A stretch of 64,000 bases of DNA, taken from contig CAVRZY010000227.1 in assembly GCA_963725415.1 (NCBI GenBank), positions 55,150 through 119,149 of the forward strand. The letters are read 5' to 3'. Both the position numbers and the translations under genes were made by a program. The notes beneath the pieces were generated by a model that saw only the letters and a program-made list of their open reading frames with translations, was not told the origin of the DNA and searched no databases. The DNA comes from CAVRZY01 sp963725415. Its GTDB lineage: Bacteria > Acidobacteriota > Terriglobia > Bryobacterales > Bryobacteraceae. This document shows positions 34,282-44,360 of the stretch, piece by piece; the first letter of the stretch is position 1, and every line of letters begins with the position of its first letter.

Positions 34282-35325
34282 GTGCGTGTTCGAGAACTAG
34301 CCGAGTGGTTGGGCGCCAGCTTTGAAGGCGATGGAGAGAAGGACGTCGCCGGGGTGGCGCCGCTCGAGACGGCGGGCGCAGCAGAGCTGACGTTCGTGGG
34401 CGCTCGCAAGGCCGCGCAGCAGGCGCAGGCGTCGGCGGCGGGCTGTCTGATCGTGCCGCTGGATTTTCCGAATCCGGGCGGGCGGACGGTGATCCGGGTC
34501 GCGGAGCCGCGGACGGCATTTGCGCGCGCTGTCAGCCGGCTGTGCCCGGCGCCGCCCCTCCAGCCGGGGATTCATCCGACCGCGGTGATCGCGCCCGGCA
34601 CGGAGATTGGGGACGGAGTCGCGATCGGGCCTCACGTGAACGTGGACGAAGGAACGCGGATCGGCGCGGGCACCAGCATCGGGGCGGGCTGCGCGATCGG
34701 CCGGCGCGTGGCGCTGGGCCAGAACTGTCTCCTGCACGCCAACGTCACCCTTTATGACGACGTGGACATCGGGGCCAGGGCCGTCCTTCATTCGGGTTGC
34801 GTGATCGGGGCCGACGGGTTCGGCTTTGTGCTGGTGGGCGAACGCTATGAGAAATTCCCGCAGGTGGGGCGGGTGGTGATTGGGGATGACGTCGAGATCG
34901 GAGCGAACTCCTGCGTGGACCGCGCGGCGCTGGGCGTGACCTGGATCGGCGAAGGCACGAAGCTCGACAACATGGTGCACGTGGCGCACAATTGCCGAAT
35001 CGGGCGGCACGTAGTGGTGGCGGCGCAGACGGGTTTCTCGGGCGGAGTAGTGGTCGAGGATTATGCGGTCATCGGCGGGCAGGTGGGCATCGGCGACAAG
35101 GCCCGCATCGAGTCGCGCGCGGTGCTGGGATCCAAATGCGGCATATTGAGCTCGAAAATCGTCCGCGGCGGGCAAGTACTATGGGGCATACCGGCGCGCC
35201 CGCTCAAAGAACACCTCGAGCAACTAGCCAACCTGGCGCGGCTGCCCGAAATGCGCAAGGAGCTGGCAGAAATCAAGCGCCGCCTGGCGGCTCTGGAGCG
35301 GAAGCAGGATCCTACGCCGGGCTGA
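34282..35325 (+). CDS. lpxD: UDP-3-O-acylglucosamine N-acyltransferase
   Basis: LpxD attaches the second acyl chain in lipid A biosynthesis. The 347-residue protein starts with GTG at 34282 after GGAGGG. It has the N-terminal UDP-binding domain ('ELTFVGARKAAQQAQAS'), then a left-handed beta-helix of hexapeptide repeats ('IGDGVAIGPHVNVDEGTRIG'). The catalytic histidine is His236 in 'VHVAHNCRIG', and the C-terminal helix is 'RLPEMRKELAEIKRRLAAL'. This shows that the host makes lipopolysaccharide. Unusually, it is not next to lpxA, fabZ or bamA. It converges on and overlaps the next gene by 14 nt. Confidence 0.95.
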   Translation: MRVRELAEWLGASFEGDGEKDVAGVAPLETAGAAELTFVGARKAAQQAQASAAGCLIVPLDFPNPGGRTVIRVAEPRTAFARAVSRLCPAPPLQPGIHPTAVIAPGTEIGDGVAIGPHVNVDEGTRIGAGTSIGAGCAIGRRVALGQNCLLHANVTLYDDVDIGARAVLHSGCVIGADGFGFVLVGERYEKFPQVGRVVIGDDVEIGANSCVDRAALGVTWIGEGTKLDNMVHVAHNCRIGRHVVVAAQTGFSGGVVVEDYAVIGGQVGIGDKARIESRAVLGSKCGILSSKIVRGGQVLWGIPARPLKEHLEQLANLARLPEMRKELAEIKRRLAALERKQDPTPG

Positions 35326-36346
35326 TAGCGGCGCCGAAGGAGCCCAGCCCGGCGGCGTAGTCCGCCAGCGCCAGGACGTTCTCAGGCGGCGTCCCGCGAG
35401 GGACTTCGCATCCCGCGCCCAGGATGTAACGCTCGCCGGCCTCGCGGTGGCATTCGGCGATGGCCGCGGCGATTGATTCCGGTGTGCCGTCCCGCAGCGC
35501 CCTGACCGGATCAATATTGCCCAGAAGCACCTGGCGCGGCCCCATCTTCTGCCGGGCTTCGGCGAGGGAGACCAGTGAATCGATATCGACGATCTCGCAG
35601 CCCAGGCGCCCCATGTCCTCAAGCAAAAGGCGCGTGTTGCCGCAGATGTGTAGACGCACGCGGGCGTCCATAGAGTGCAGGCCGTCCACGAGTCTTTTTT
35701 CGTAGGGCCAGACGAAGTCGCGGTAGATGCGAGGCCCCACCAGAGAGGCGGCCGGATCGCCGATGCCGATCAAGTCGGCCCCTGCCTCGATCTGGGCGCG
35801 GCCGAAGCGCAGCGCCAGCTCGACAACGAACTCGAACAGGTCGCGGACGAAAGCGGGGTCGTCGTAGAAATCGAGCATCAGGGTGTTGATGCCCCGGAGA
35901 TCCGCGGCCGCGCCGCAAGGGCCTTCCACCCAGCCTTCGATGATTCTCTCCCGGCCCACGCGCTGCCTGAGAAGCGCGATCGCCTTGACGCGGTCGTGCA
36001 TATGCCCGCCGCCCAGTGGGTCAGGCGATTCCAGACCGGCCAGGGCGGTCTTGTCGGCCAGCCGCGAGCGGCTCTCATCGATGGCGTAGGGCTGGTCTTC
36101 GAAGTACTGGATGGCCGCGCCGCAATCGGGTGCCTCCCGCGTTTCGGTGATGCCGGAAACGTGGTCGAAGCTGAACAGCTCCGCGGTGCAAATCTGGGCC
36201 TCGACCAGCACGCCATGATCCAGTGCATAGCGGCCATAGCGCACGCCGATCTGGTCAGCCGCGAACATCATGGTGATGGGCATCAGCGGCAGGCGATCGA
36301 CGGGACCGCCGTTCAACACAGCCAAGACGCGTTCGCGGCTGTTCAT
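35312..36346 (-). CDS. Uroporphyrinogen-decarboxylase-family methyltransferase
   Basis: A 344-residue TIM-barrel protein of the URO-D/MtaA/CmuA superfamily. I chose the ATG at 36346; a TTG three codons upstream also exists. The sequence has 'GWVEGPCGAAADLRGI', 'GADLIGIGDPAASLVGP' and the zinc-site pattern 'HICGNT' with a later Cys in 'GAGCEVPRGTP', as in corrinoid methyltransferases. The RNPRG-like haem-pathway motif at the N terminus of true HemE is absent. It therefore probably moves a methyl group rather than making haem. The corrinoid partner is not in the window. Its 3' end overlaps lpxD convergently. Confidence 0.82.
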   Translation of the reverse strand: MNSRERVLAVLNGGPVDRLPLMPITMMFAADQIGVRYGRYALDHGVLVEAQICTAELFSFDHVSGITETREAPDCGAAIQYFEDQPYAIDESRSRLADKTALAGLESPDPLGGGHMHDRVKAIALLRQRVGRERIIEGWVEGPCGAAADLRGINTLMLDFYDDPAFVRDLFEFVVELALRFGRAQIEAGADLIGIGDPAASLVGPRIYRDFVWPYEKRLVDGLHSMDARVRLHICGNTRLLLEDMGRLGCEIVDIDSLVSLAEARQKMGPRQVLLGNIDPVRALRDGTPESIAAAIAECHREAGERYILGAGCEVPRGTPPENVLALADYAAGLGSFGAAISPA

Positions 36347-36369
36347 GGGGGACAAGCTAGAATAGCAGA

Positions 36370-38097
36370 ATGAATCCTGGAATCGAGAATATCCGCAAGA
36401 GAGGGAGCCGGATCGTAGCGGAAGGGACGCACATGCTGCCGGCGGCCTCCCTGATGATGGCCGAGGGCGTGATCCGGTCGTTCGAGGACCTCAAGAAGCC
36501 GTTCGTAACCATCATCAACTCCTACACCAACCAGATCCCGGGCCACGCGCACCTGGACAAGCTCGGCGCCATCCTGCGCGAGGAGCTGAAGGCCCTGGGA
36601 TTCAACGTCTGGTACGCGAATGTCGGGGCGGCCATCTGCGACGGCATTGCCATGGGGCACTTCGGGATGAAGTACTCGCTGCCCTCGCGCGAGCTGATCG
36701 CCGACCAGATCGAATCGATCATCGGGGCGCACCCCTGCGACGCCTGGATCGGGATGGCCAACTGCGACAAGATCGTTCCGGCCATGTACAACGCCATGGT
36801 GCGCATCGACATTCCGGCCGTGTACGTGAGCGGCGGCCCGATGCTGGCGGGGCCTGGCGGCAGCGATGTGATCTCGGTGTTTGAGGCGGTGGGCAGGCAC
36901 AGCGCCGGCAAGATGACCGAAGAGGACCTCAAGCGGCTGGCCGAGCGGGCCTGCCCGGGCTGCGGAAGCTGCGCGGGAATGTTCACCGCCAACTCGATGA
37001 ACTGCCTGGGTGAGGTCATCGGGCTGGCGCTGCCGGGCAACGGCACCATTCCGGCCGAGCGGTGGGTGGACAAGGAAAACGGGGTCACCGAGATGAACCC
37101 CGAGAGGATTGAGCTGGTCAAGCGAGCCGCGCACGCGCTCAAGGCCTGCCTGGAGAACGACCTTCGCCCGCTGGACATCGTCACACAGCAGGCGCTGGAC
37201 AACGCGTTCGTGCTGGACATGGCGATGGGGGGCTCGACCAACACCATCCTGCATGGGCTCGCTCTAGCACACTCCGCGGGTATCCAGTACGATCTCAACC
37301 GCTTGAACGAGGTTTCCGAGACCACGCCGAACATTTGCAAGGTGGCGCCGAGCCGCTCGGAAGTTCACGTCGAAGACGTGCACCGGGCCGGGGGCATCGG
37401 CGCGATCCTGAAGGAACTGGAGGCGCACGCCCGTACCAGGCTGGATCTGAACATGCCGACGGTGGCGGGCCGGCTAGCCGATTACGTCGCCAGTTCGCCG
37501 GAGCCGGACGGCGAGGTGATCCGGCGGGTTGAGAACGCCTTCTCCGTCAAGGGCGGGCTGGCGGTGTTGTTCGGGAACCTCGCGCCGAAGGGCGCGGTGG
37601 TGAAGGTGGCGGGCGTGACCCCGGAGATGATGGAATTCGAGGGGCCGGCGCGCGTCTACGAGTCCCAGGAGGATGCGCTGCGCGGCATCCTGGCCGGCGA
37701 GGTGAAGGACGGAGAGGTGGTGGTGATCCGGTACGAAGGCCCGCGCGGCGGCCCGGGCATGCAGGAGATGCTGTCGCCGACCGCGGCCATCGTGGGAGCG
37801 GGCATCCGCGCCGCGTTGATCACCGACGGGCGCTTCTCGGGGGGCACGCGCGGGTTGTGCATCGGCCACGTGGCCCCGGAAGCCGCGGCCGGGGGGCCGA
37901 TCGCGATTGTTCGGAACGGCGACCTCATCTACATCAACGCGAAGACCCGCAAGATCGAGCTGGCGCTCAGCGACGGGGAGATCCAGCGGCGCCTGGAGGC
38001 GCTCCCGCCCTTCGAGCCTAGAGTGAAACGTGGCTGGCTGGCGCGCTACCTGCGCTACGTCACCAGCGCGGATACAGGGGCGGTGTTCGAGATTTAG
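36370..38097 (+). CDS. ilvD: Dihydroxy-acid dehydratase
   Basis: IlvD dehydrates 2,3-dihydroxy-3-methyl acids to 2-keto acids in valine, isoleucine and leucine synthesis. The 575-residue protein has 'AICDGIAMGHFGMKYSLPSR', 'GMANCDKIVPAMYNAM' and 'CPGCGSCAGMFTANSMNC', which supply the iron-sulfur cysteines, and 'GRFSGGTRGLCIGHVAPEAA' near the C terminus. Length is normal. A TAGAAT box lies 6 nt before the ATG with no ribosome site. Only 23 nt separate its start from the divergent methyltransferase start. No other branched-chain genes are near. Confidence 0.95.
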   Translation: MNPGIENIRKRGSRIVAEGTHMLPAASLMMAEGVIRSFEDLKKPFVTIINSYTNQIPGHAHLDKLGAILREELKALGFNVWYANVGAAICDGIAMGHFGMKYSLPSRELIADQIESIIGAHPCDAWIGMANCDKIVPAMYNAMVRIDIPAVYVSGGPMLAGPGGSDVISVFEAVGRHSAGKMTEEDLKRLAERACPGCGSCAGMFTANSMNCLGEVIGLALPGNGTIPAERWVDKENGVTEMNPERIELVKRAAHALKACLENDLRPLDIVTQQALDNAFVLDMAMGGSTNTILHGLALAHSAGIQYDLNRLNEVSETTPNICKVAPSRSEVHVEDVHRAGGIGAILKELEAHARTRLDLNMPTVAGRLADYVASSPEPDGEVIRRVENAFSVKGGLAVLFGNLAPKGAVVKVAGVTPEMMEFEGPARVYESQEDALRGILAGEVKDGEVVVIRYEGPRGGPGMQEMLSPTAAIVGAGIRAALITDGRFSGGTRGLCIGHVAPEAAAGGPIAIVRNGDLIYINAKTRKIELALSDGEIQRRLEALPPFEPRVKRGWLARYLRYVTSADTGAVFEI

Positions 38098-38119
38098 CCG
38101 CTACAGGAGGCGCCTTCCC

Positions 38120-39838
38120 CTACCCATCCCAGCGTCCCTTGGCCCGCAGCGCTTCGATCTCTTCGGTGGCCACCTGCTGAAGCCGCACGTAGTCAATCTT
38201 GACGGCGCGGTTGAGCGGCATCTGGCCGGGTTCGAGCAGCACGTAGTGGAGCGGGTGCAAGTACGACGCCAGGCCGCGGGCGTGTTGTTTCAGTTCGGCC
38301 ACTGTTAGTTCGACGCCGGGCTTCTTCTCGACAAAGGCCACGATGGCCTCCGACAGCAGCTTGTGCTCGACTCCCACCACGCCGCAGGCTGCTACCTTGG
38401 TCTCCAGCGCGCAGATGTGGTTCTCGACTTCTCCGGGAAAGACCTGATAGCCGGCGGGCTTGATGACCCACTTGGCGCGGCCCGCGAAATGCAGGCCCTT
38501 GTCGTCCTTGTAACCCATGTCGCCGGTGTAGAGGAAACCGTTCGAGGAGATGGTCTTGGCGGTGGCTTCGGGATCGTTGACGTAGCCCAGGAAAGTCTGG
38601 GGGCCGCGGAAGCAGATGTGACCAACCTCCCCCCCGGGGAGCGCGTCACCGGCGCGGCCGTCCTCGTGCATGGGCCGGCGGATAGACATGGGGTAGACGG
38701 GCATGTCGTAGCCGATGCTGGAGAGGATGTCGTCAACCGAGGCGCCGATTCGAGTGTAGGTGCAGAATCCCGAGGCTTCGGTGAGGCCCAAGCCAGTGGC
38801 GATGCGCGGCGCCATGGTGGCCAGCCGCTCCAGGAACTGGCGCGAAACCTGCTGCCCGCCGTAGACAACCAACCCGAGACTGGAGAGGTCGTAGTTGCCG
38901 TACTGAGGCAGGCGCCACTCGAAGTTGAACATGGCGGGGATCTGGCCGAGCAAGTTGACCTTGTACTCCTGGATGGCTTCGAGCGAGCGGGCCGCATCGA
39001 AGACCTCCAGAGTGACGGCAGTGCCTCCGCAGAACAGCGTGGTCATGAGCGTTTCGCCCTGGCAGGCGACGTGGGAGGGCGGGAGGTTGATCAGCAGCCG
39101 GGTGCGCTCATCGAAACCGAATGCGGCGCCCAGGCACATGTTCTGGCAGGTGATGCTGCGGTGAGACAGCAGAGCGGGCTTAGGAGCGCCGGTCGAGCCG
39201 GTGGTGAAGATGACCTGCGCACCGTCCTCCTCGCGGATGGCGGCGGCGGCCTGCTGATACGCCGCCTGGAGATCGGGGGCGGGCGCGCGGGCTGCGGCGG
39301 CAAGCTGGTGGAAGGACTCGGCGCCCTCGATGGTCTCTTCCGGCAGCGAGAACTGGATCAAATGGCGGATGAACGGACAGTGCTTCTGCACCGCGCGCCC
39401 CAGCTCGCGGAAATCGGCGCCGGGCGTGTTCCCCAGGAAGGCGAATCCCTTGGGCTGGATCAGGCCCAGGCAGCGCAGCACCTCGGGGGCTTTGAGGCGC
39501 AGATCCAGCGGGGCGTGAATCACGCCGATCTTGAAGCAGGCGTACTCCAGGAAGATGTGCTCGATGAGCAGCGGCAGCGAAGCGGCCAGGAAGTCCCCCT
39601 TGCGGAAGCCCATCTGAAGCAGTTGCATTGCCAAGGCGGTGCTCGTCTGCTCGAAAGTGATCCAGTCCACTTGCCGCTTGCGGTTCGAGTTGATGATGGC
39701 CGGCTCGTGCGGTTTGCGGGCGGCAAAGGTGGCGATGACGCCATGCAGCAGGTGGCGGTCTCGGAAATCCTGCTCGTATTGAGTCAGGGTGCACTGCGGG
39801 ATGCCGGCATGCGTCTCCGCGGCAGTCTCGGGCTTCAT
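38120..39838 (-). CDS. AMP-forming acyl-CoA synthetase/ligase (ANL superfamily)
   Basis: A 572-residue adenylating enzyme. The P-loop A3 motif is 'FTTGSTGAPKPALLSHRS'. A5 is 'TGLGLTEASGF'. A7/A8 read 'LYTGDMGYKDDKGLHFAGRA' and 'KPAGYQVFPGEVE'. The A10 lysine is in 'PLNRAVKIDYVRL'. It should activate a carboxylic acid as an acyl-AMP and probably form an acyl-CoA; the acid is unknown. It lies 1 nt after the S9 peptidase gene in the same direction, so they probably share a transcript, although their jobs are not obviously linked. Confidence 0.9.
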   Translation of the reverse strand: MKPETAAETHAGIPQCTLTQYEQDFRDRHLLHGVIATFAARKPHEPAIINSNRKRQVDWITFEQTSTALAMQLLQMGFRKGDFLAASLPLLIEHIFLEYACFKIGVIHAPLDLRLKAPEVLRCLGLIQPKGFAFLGNTPGADFRELGRAVQKHCPFIRHLIQFSLPEETIEGAESFHQLAAAARAPAPDLQAAYQQAAAAIREEDGAQVIFTTGSTGAPKPALLSHRSITCQNMCLGAAFGFDERTRLLINLPPSHVACQGETLMTTLFCGGTAVTLEVFDAARSLEAIQEYKVNLLGQIPAMFNFEWRLPQYGNYDLSSLGLVVYGGQQVSRQFLERLATMAPRIATGLGLTEASGFCTYTRIGASVDDILSSIGYDMPVYPMSIRRPMHEDGRAGDALPGGEVGHICFRGPQTFLGYVNDPEATAKTISSNGFLYTGDMGYKDDKGLHFAGRAKWVIKPAGYQVFPGEVENHICALETKVAACGVVGVEHKLLSEAIVAFVEKKPGVELTVAELKQHARGLASYLHPLHYVLLEPGQMPLNRAVKIDYVRLQQVATEEIEALRAKGRWDG

Positions 39839-39839
39839 G

Positions 39840-41804
39840 CTACCTCACGTACTTGTCCACCCAGTCCAAGTGGCGCTGCATGATGTCGAGCAGGAACTTG
39901 GGCTCGCGGGGGCCGTGCGGAGTGCGCGGGTAGACCACCATCTTGGTGACGACGCCCTGCTGCTTGAGAGCGTTGTAAAGCTCGTAGCCCTGGGAGATCG
40001 GCACGCGCACGTCCGCTTCCCCGTGAAGGATCAGGGTCGGGGTGCTGGCGCCTTTAACGAACGACATGGGGGAGTGCTTCTGGTAGGCCGCGAAGTTATC
40101 CCACGGCTGGCCGGAGAAGTAGTCGGGGAGGAAACCAGGGATGTCGGCGGTCCCGGTGAAGCTCCAGAGGTTGGTGACACCGGCGCCCACGGCGGCGGCC
40201 TTGAAACGGTGGGTGTGGGTAACGACCCAACTGGTCATGAAACCGCCATAGCTCCAGCCCATGACTGCCAGGCGATCCGGATCCGCCACGCCCATCTTGA
40301 TGACCTGGTCCACGCCGGCCATGAGATCTTCGTAGTCCATGCCGCCCCAGTCGTTGAGATTGGCGCGGCGGAAGCGGAGGCCGTAGCCGCTAGAGCCGCG
40401 CGGGTTGGGACGCAGAACGGCGTAGCCTCGGGCGGCAAAGGTGGCGATGGGATACAGGCCCCAGCGGGCGATGAAGGTATCGGTGAACACGCCGGCCGGC
40501 CCGCCATGAATCACCAGCACCATGGGGTACTTCTGGCCGGCTTGGTAACCGACCGGGTAGGTCAGCAAGCCCTCGATCTCAAGGCCGTCCTTGGCCTTCC
40601 AAGTGACGAGCTTCGTCTCCCCCAGCGGTAACTTCGGTAAGTCCAGATTGGCGTTGCTGACGCGGACCGGGGCGCCGCCGGCCAGCGCCAGCAGGAAGGC
40701 TTCGGGGGCTTCCGTCGAGCTTTCTTGGGCCAGACCGACGTGCGTGCCCCTGGCATTCAGGTTCGCGCCAAGCAAGGTTCCGCGAGCGGGCTGATAGAGC
40801 GGCCTGGCGGGGCCGTCGATGGGCATCACATAGAGCACTTGGGTGGCGCCTCTGGCTTCCGCGAACAGGAGGCGGGACGAGTCGGCGGACCATCCCAGCA
40901 GGCTGAAGGATTCGTCCGGGGAAGGCGGCAGCGGGCGCGGCGGGCCGCCCTGGCGGGGCAGCAACACGATGCGCTCGTCGCGCGCCCAGCGCGGCGGATC
41001 CGAGGAGCGCACGAAGGCCAGGAAGCGCCCGTCCGGGGAATAGCGCGGGCTGGCTTCCGCCGCGCCGGTGGCGGCCAGACTGCGGACGGTAGCGCTCTCC
41101 ACCTCGACCTCCGATATGTCGCCCTTGGTCCAGTAGTCGGCCCCCGGCATGGGCTGGTGCTCGAAGGCGATGAAGCGCGAATCGGGCGACCAGTCGAACG
41201 CCCCGATGTGATAGGGCGCGCTCACGACCTTACGCGGCGTGCGTTTGCCGCCGGCATCGGCCTCCGCGGGTATCACCCAGAGGCTGTTAAGCTGGGGGTC
41301 CTGATCGATGACCCGAAAATCGCGTTTCTCCTTTTTCTGTTTTTCCTCCTCCGGGGAAGGCTCCAGGCCGGTGAAGGCCAGCCACTTGCCGTTGGGGGAG
41401 ACGCGATAGACGCCCAGGGATCCCTTCCAGTCGGTAAGCATCTCGGCTTCCCCGCCATCCACGGGGATGCGCCACAGGTTGGGCTTACCGGAGCGCTCGG
41501 AAGAGAAGTAGACGAAACGGCCGTCCGGGGAAAACTGGGGCGAGGCGGCGCTTTTCTCGCCGCGCGTCAACTGAATCCGGCGCGAGCCGTCGCTGCGCGC
41601 CAGGAAGATCTGGGTGAGCATCTCGCTCTTCTCGGTTTCCATGACGGCGCGGGTCTGGGTGTAAGCCACCAGCCGACCGTCCGGCGAGGGGACGATCTCG
41701 CCGATGGTCTGGACCTGGAGCGTCAGCTCGGGTGTCCAGGCCGTAGGGGCCTGCGCCCAAGCCGCGGAGAACAACAGAAAAAACGCTAGCGATTGAAGTT
41801 TCAT
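39840..41804 (-). CDS. Secreted S9-family serine peptidase (acylaminoacyl/prolyl oligopeptidase-like)
   Basis: A 654-residue exported peptidase with signal peptide 'LQSLAFFLLFSAAWAQ'. The N-terminal half is a WD40/TolB-type propeller ('SPDGRLVAYTQTRA', 'FSPDGRFVYFSSERSGKPNL'). The C-terminal alpha/beta hydrolase has nucleophile Ser518 in 'MGWSYGGFMTSW', Asp598 in 'HGEADVRVPIS' and His630 in 'PRTPHGPREP'. S9C enzymes cleave short peptides or N-acylated residues. Acidobacteria carry many such genes. The ADOP permease gene lies 33 nt upstream in the same direction, so the string 44237-38120 may be co-transcribed. Confidence 0.93.
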   Translation of the reverse strand: MKLQSLAFFLLFSAAWAQAPTAWTPELTLQVQTIGEIVPSPDGRLVAYTQTRAVMETEKSEMLTQIFLARSDGSRRIQLTRGEKSAASPQFSPDGRFVYFSSERSGKPNLWRIPVDGGEAEMLTDWKGSLGVYRVSPNGKWLAFTGLEPSPEEEKQKKEKRDFRVIDQDPQLNSLWVIPAEADAGGKRTPRKVVSAPYHIGAFDWSPDSRFIAFEHQPMPGADYWTKGDISEVEVESATVRSLAATGAAEASPRYSPDGRFLAFVRSSDPPRWARDERIVLLPRQGGPPRPLPPSPDESFSLLGWSADSSRLLFAEARGATQVLYVMPIDGPARPLYQPARGTLLGANLNARGTHVGLAQESSTEAPEAFLLALAGGAPVRVSNANLDLPKLPLGETKLVTWKAKDGLEIEGLLTYPVGYQAGQKYPMVLVIHGGPAGVFTDTFIARWGLYPIATFAARGYAVLRPNPRGSSGYGLRFRRANLNDWGGMDYEDLMAGVDQVIKMGVADPDRLAVMGWSYGGFMTSWVVTHTHRFKAAAVGAGVTNLWSFTGTADIPGFLPDYFSGQPWDNFAAYQKHSPMSFVKGASTPTLILHGEADVRVPISQGYELYNALKQQGVVTKMVVYPRTPHGPREPKFLLDIMQRHLDWVDKYVR

Positions 41805-41837
41805 GACGGTAGTCTATTCTAGCCCAAGGCGTGAGAC

Positions 41838-44237
41838 TTATTCGTGCCTCAAGGCGACCATGGGATCGACGCGGCTGGCGCGGCGGGCGGGCAGATAGGT
41901 GGCCAGCAGGGCCACCGCCAGCAGCAGCAGGGAGACGCAAACATAGGTCGTCGCCGTGTCGGAGGTACTGACCGCGAACAGCAGGTTGCGAAGCAGACGG
42001 GTGGCAGCCAGAGCGCCTGCCAGTCCGATCACCAAGCCAAGAAGGACGTATCGGGCCCCCTGGCTGACCACGAGCTTGAGGACATCCACCTGACGCGCGC
42101 CTAGCGCCATGCGTATCCCCACCTCGTGAGTGCGCTGGGTGACCGAATAAGACATCACGCCGTAGACCCCGGCGGCCGCCAGAAGCAGTGCCAGCCCCGC
42201 GAAGACGCCCAGCAACAGGGTGTAGAAACGGGGCTCAGAGACGGAGTCAGCTATCAACTGCTCCATGGTCTTGATGTCGGTAAGCGGCTGGTCGGAGTGC
42301 AGACTGCGGATTTTGTTCCGTAGCGCAGCAGTAAGCTTGAGAGAATCGGCGGTAGTACGCACCACCAGGGCGCTGTGCGGCACACCGAGATGCTGAAGGT
42401 AAGGAAGGTAGAGTTCCGGTTCCGGGTCTGCCCGCAGGCTTTGATGCTTGATGTTGCCCACCACTCCCACCACTGGGAGGGATTTGCCAACGGGGAGAGA
42501 TTTGCCGATGGGATTCTCGCTGGGCCAATAGCGGCGGGCCAGGGCCTCGTTGACAATGGCCACCGGGGGAGCCTCGGCGGTGTCGGATTCGGCAAATGGG
42601 CGACCCATCAAGATCGGAATTCCCATGGTGCGGAAGTAGCCGGGGCTGACCGCGCGAAAGGGAATTGGCCGCATCTCCTCGTCCGTCCGCAGAGTGCCGC
42701 CGGAAAACGTCATAAGGGCCTGGGCGCCGCTCAGGGGAAGCACGGTGACCACGGCGGCCGACTGCACGCCGGGTAGGGTCTCGACTTGCTGGAGAATCTC
42801 GGCGTAGTAAGCAGGCTGGCGCTTCCTGTCGCGGACGCGGTAACTGGGCAGGGAAAGGCGCACGGTCAGAACCTTCTCGGCCTTGAAACCCGGATTGACC
42901 TGCAGCAGGCGAACGAAGCTGCGCAGCATAAGCCCGGCGCCGGCCAGCAGGACCAGGGAGAGGGCCGTCTCGGCCACCACCAGCAGGGATCGGAGGCGTT
43001 GGGCGCGGAAGCCACCCGTCCCGCTGCGCCCGGTCTCCTTGAGGGTTTCGTTGAGATCCACGCGGGAGGCTTCGAGCGCTGGCGCCAATCCGAAGACAAT
43101 CCCGCTCAGCAGCGACAGCAGAAACGTAAAGGCAAGCACACGTCCGTCCAGGCTGGTTTGATCCAGGCGGGGGATGGGAATGCGCTCCGGGAAAAGACCG
43201 ACCAAGGCCGGAGCGCCCCAGCCGGCCAGCAGCAACCCGAGCGTTCCGCCGAGACCGGATAACAGGACGCTTTCAGTGAGCAACTGCCGCACCAGCCGTA
43301 GCCGGCCGGCGCCCAGCGCGGTGCGAATGGCGATCTCTTTGGCGCGTTCCGAGGCGCGTGCCAGCAGCAGGTTGGCTACATTCAGACAGCCGATCAGCAG
43401 CACGAAACCCACCGCTCCCAGCAGCAGGAACAGGCTGGTGCGAAACTCGCCAGCGAGCTGCTGCTGAAGCGGGAGCAGAGCCGCGTGCCAGCCCTTGTGG
43501 GACTCGGGAAACTCCAGCGTCAGGGCGCGGGAGAGAGTATCGACTTCCGTCTCGGCCTGTTGCGGCGTGACGCCCGATTTCAGACGCCCGAACACCATGA
43601 AAGCCGGCCAGTTCCGGCGACCGAGCGCGTCGGCCGTAAAAGACAGAGGGAACCACAGCTCGTGGTTTCTGTAATTGAACCGGAACGCCGGCGGCATGAT
43701 CCCCACCGCCGTGTAAGGCTCCCCGTTGAGCGTGACTGGCTTGCCGAGGATCTGCGGATCACCGCCGAAGCGGCGGCGCCAGAGCTTGTAGCCCAGCAGC
43801 ACGGCGCGCGGGGCGCCGGGGCGGAACTCCTCGTCGGTGAAGAGGCGACCCAAGAAGGGCTGAACGCCGAGCATCGGGAGGCACTCACGCGAGACGCCCA
43901 GACCGAAGAGATTCTCCGGTTCATCGACGCCGGTCAGAGTAAGGTTTTCCTGCCGGGCCGCAGCCATCTGCTGGAAGACCCGGGTGCGCTCGCGCCACGT
44001 CAGGAAATCCGGCGCCGACATCCACTGGCTCCCTAGGGCGGTGAGGCCGTGCAGTTCGTAGAGCCGTGCCGGGTCGGCATAGGGGAGCGGGCGAAGAACC
44101 ACGGCATTCACCACGCTGAAGATCGCGCTATTCGCCCCGATGCCCAAGGCCAGGATGATGATCACCAGGACGGAAAAGGCAGGGCTTTTCAGCAGCATCC
44201 GCAGGCCGTAGCGGAGGTCTTCCAGAAGCGTCCTCAT
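41838..44237 (-). CDS. ADOP-type duplicated ABC permease (MacB/FtsX family) without ATPase
   Basis: About 799 residues from the ATG at 44237. The leading 'LLEDLRYGLRMLLKSPAFSV' and 'LALGIGANSAIFSVVNAVVL' are the signature of acidobacterial duplicated orphan permeases. There follow a MacB-type periplasmic domain, an FtsX segment, a second periplasmic domain and a final FtsX block ('TQRTHEVGIRMALGARQVDV'), about eight membrane helices in all. No ATP-binding partner is adjacent, as usual for the family. The export substrate is unknown. It is divergent from a histidine kinase remnant 123 nt away. Confidence 0.92.
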   Translation of the reverse strand: MRTLLEDLRYGLRMLLKSPAFSVLVIIILALGIGANSAIFSVVNAVVLRPLPYADPARLYELHGLTALGSQWMSAPDFLTWRERTRVFQQMAAARQENLTLTGVDEPENLFGLGVSRECLPMLGVQPFLGRLFTDEEFRPGAPRAVLLGYKLWRRRFGGDPQILGKPVTLNGEPYTAVGIMPPAFRFNYRNHELWFPLSFTADALGRRNWPAFMVFGRLKSGVTPQQAETEVDTLSRALTLEFPESHKGWHAALLPLQQQLAGEFRTSLFLLLGAVGFVLLIGCLNVANLLLARASERAKEIAIRTALGAGRLRLVRQLLTESVLLSGLGGTLGLLLAGWGAPALVGLFPERIPIPRLDQTSLDGRVLAFTFLLSLLSGIVFGLAPALEASRVDLNETLKETGRSGTGGFRAQRLRSLLVVAETALSLVLLAGAGLMLRSFVRLLQVNPGFKAEKVLTVRLSLPSYRVRDRKRQPAYYAEILQQVETLPGVQSAAVVTVLPLSGAQALMTFSGGTLRTDEEMRPIPFRAVSPGYFRTMGIPILMGRPFAESDTAEAPPVAIVNEALARRYWPSENPIGKSLPVGKSLPVVGVVGNIKHQSLRADPEPELYLPYLQHLGVPHSALVVRTTADSLKLTAALRNKIRSLHSDQPLTDIKTMEQLIADSVSEPRFYTLLLGVFAGLALLLAAAGVYGVMSYSVTQRTHEVGIRMALGARQVDVLKLVVSQGARYVLLGLVIGLAGALAATRLLRNLLFAVSTSDTATTYVCVSLLLLAVALLATYLPARRASRVDPMVALRHE

Positions 44238-44360
44238 GACGTGCATCGTACCGCAGAGCTCGCTTCTGTTTTCACCAGTCGCGCCGCAAAGCAGTTCGCT
44301 GACAGAGACCTGACAGCAACTTTATCGGAATCTGACGTTGGCGTCTATAATTAAGTGGGC

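Noticed and set aside
38363..39883. 506-codon forward open frame opposite the acyl-CoA ligase
   Set aside because: Antisense to a gene with complete ANL motifs; the composition is that of a shadow frame.
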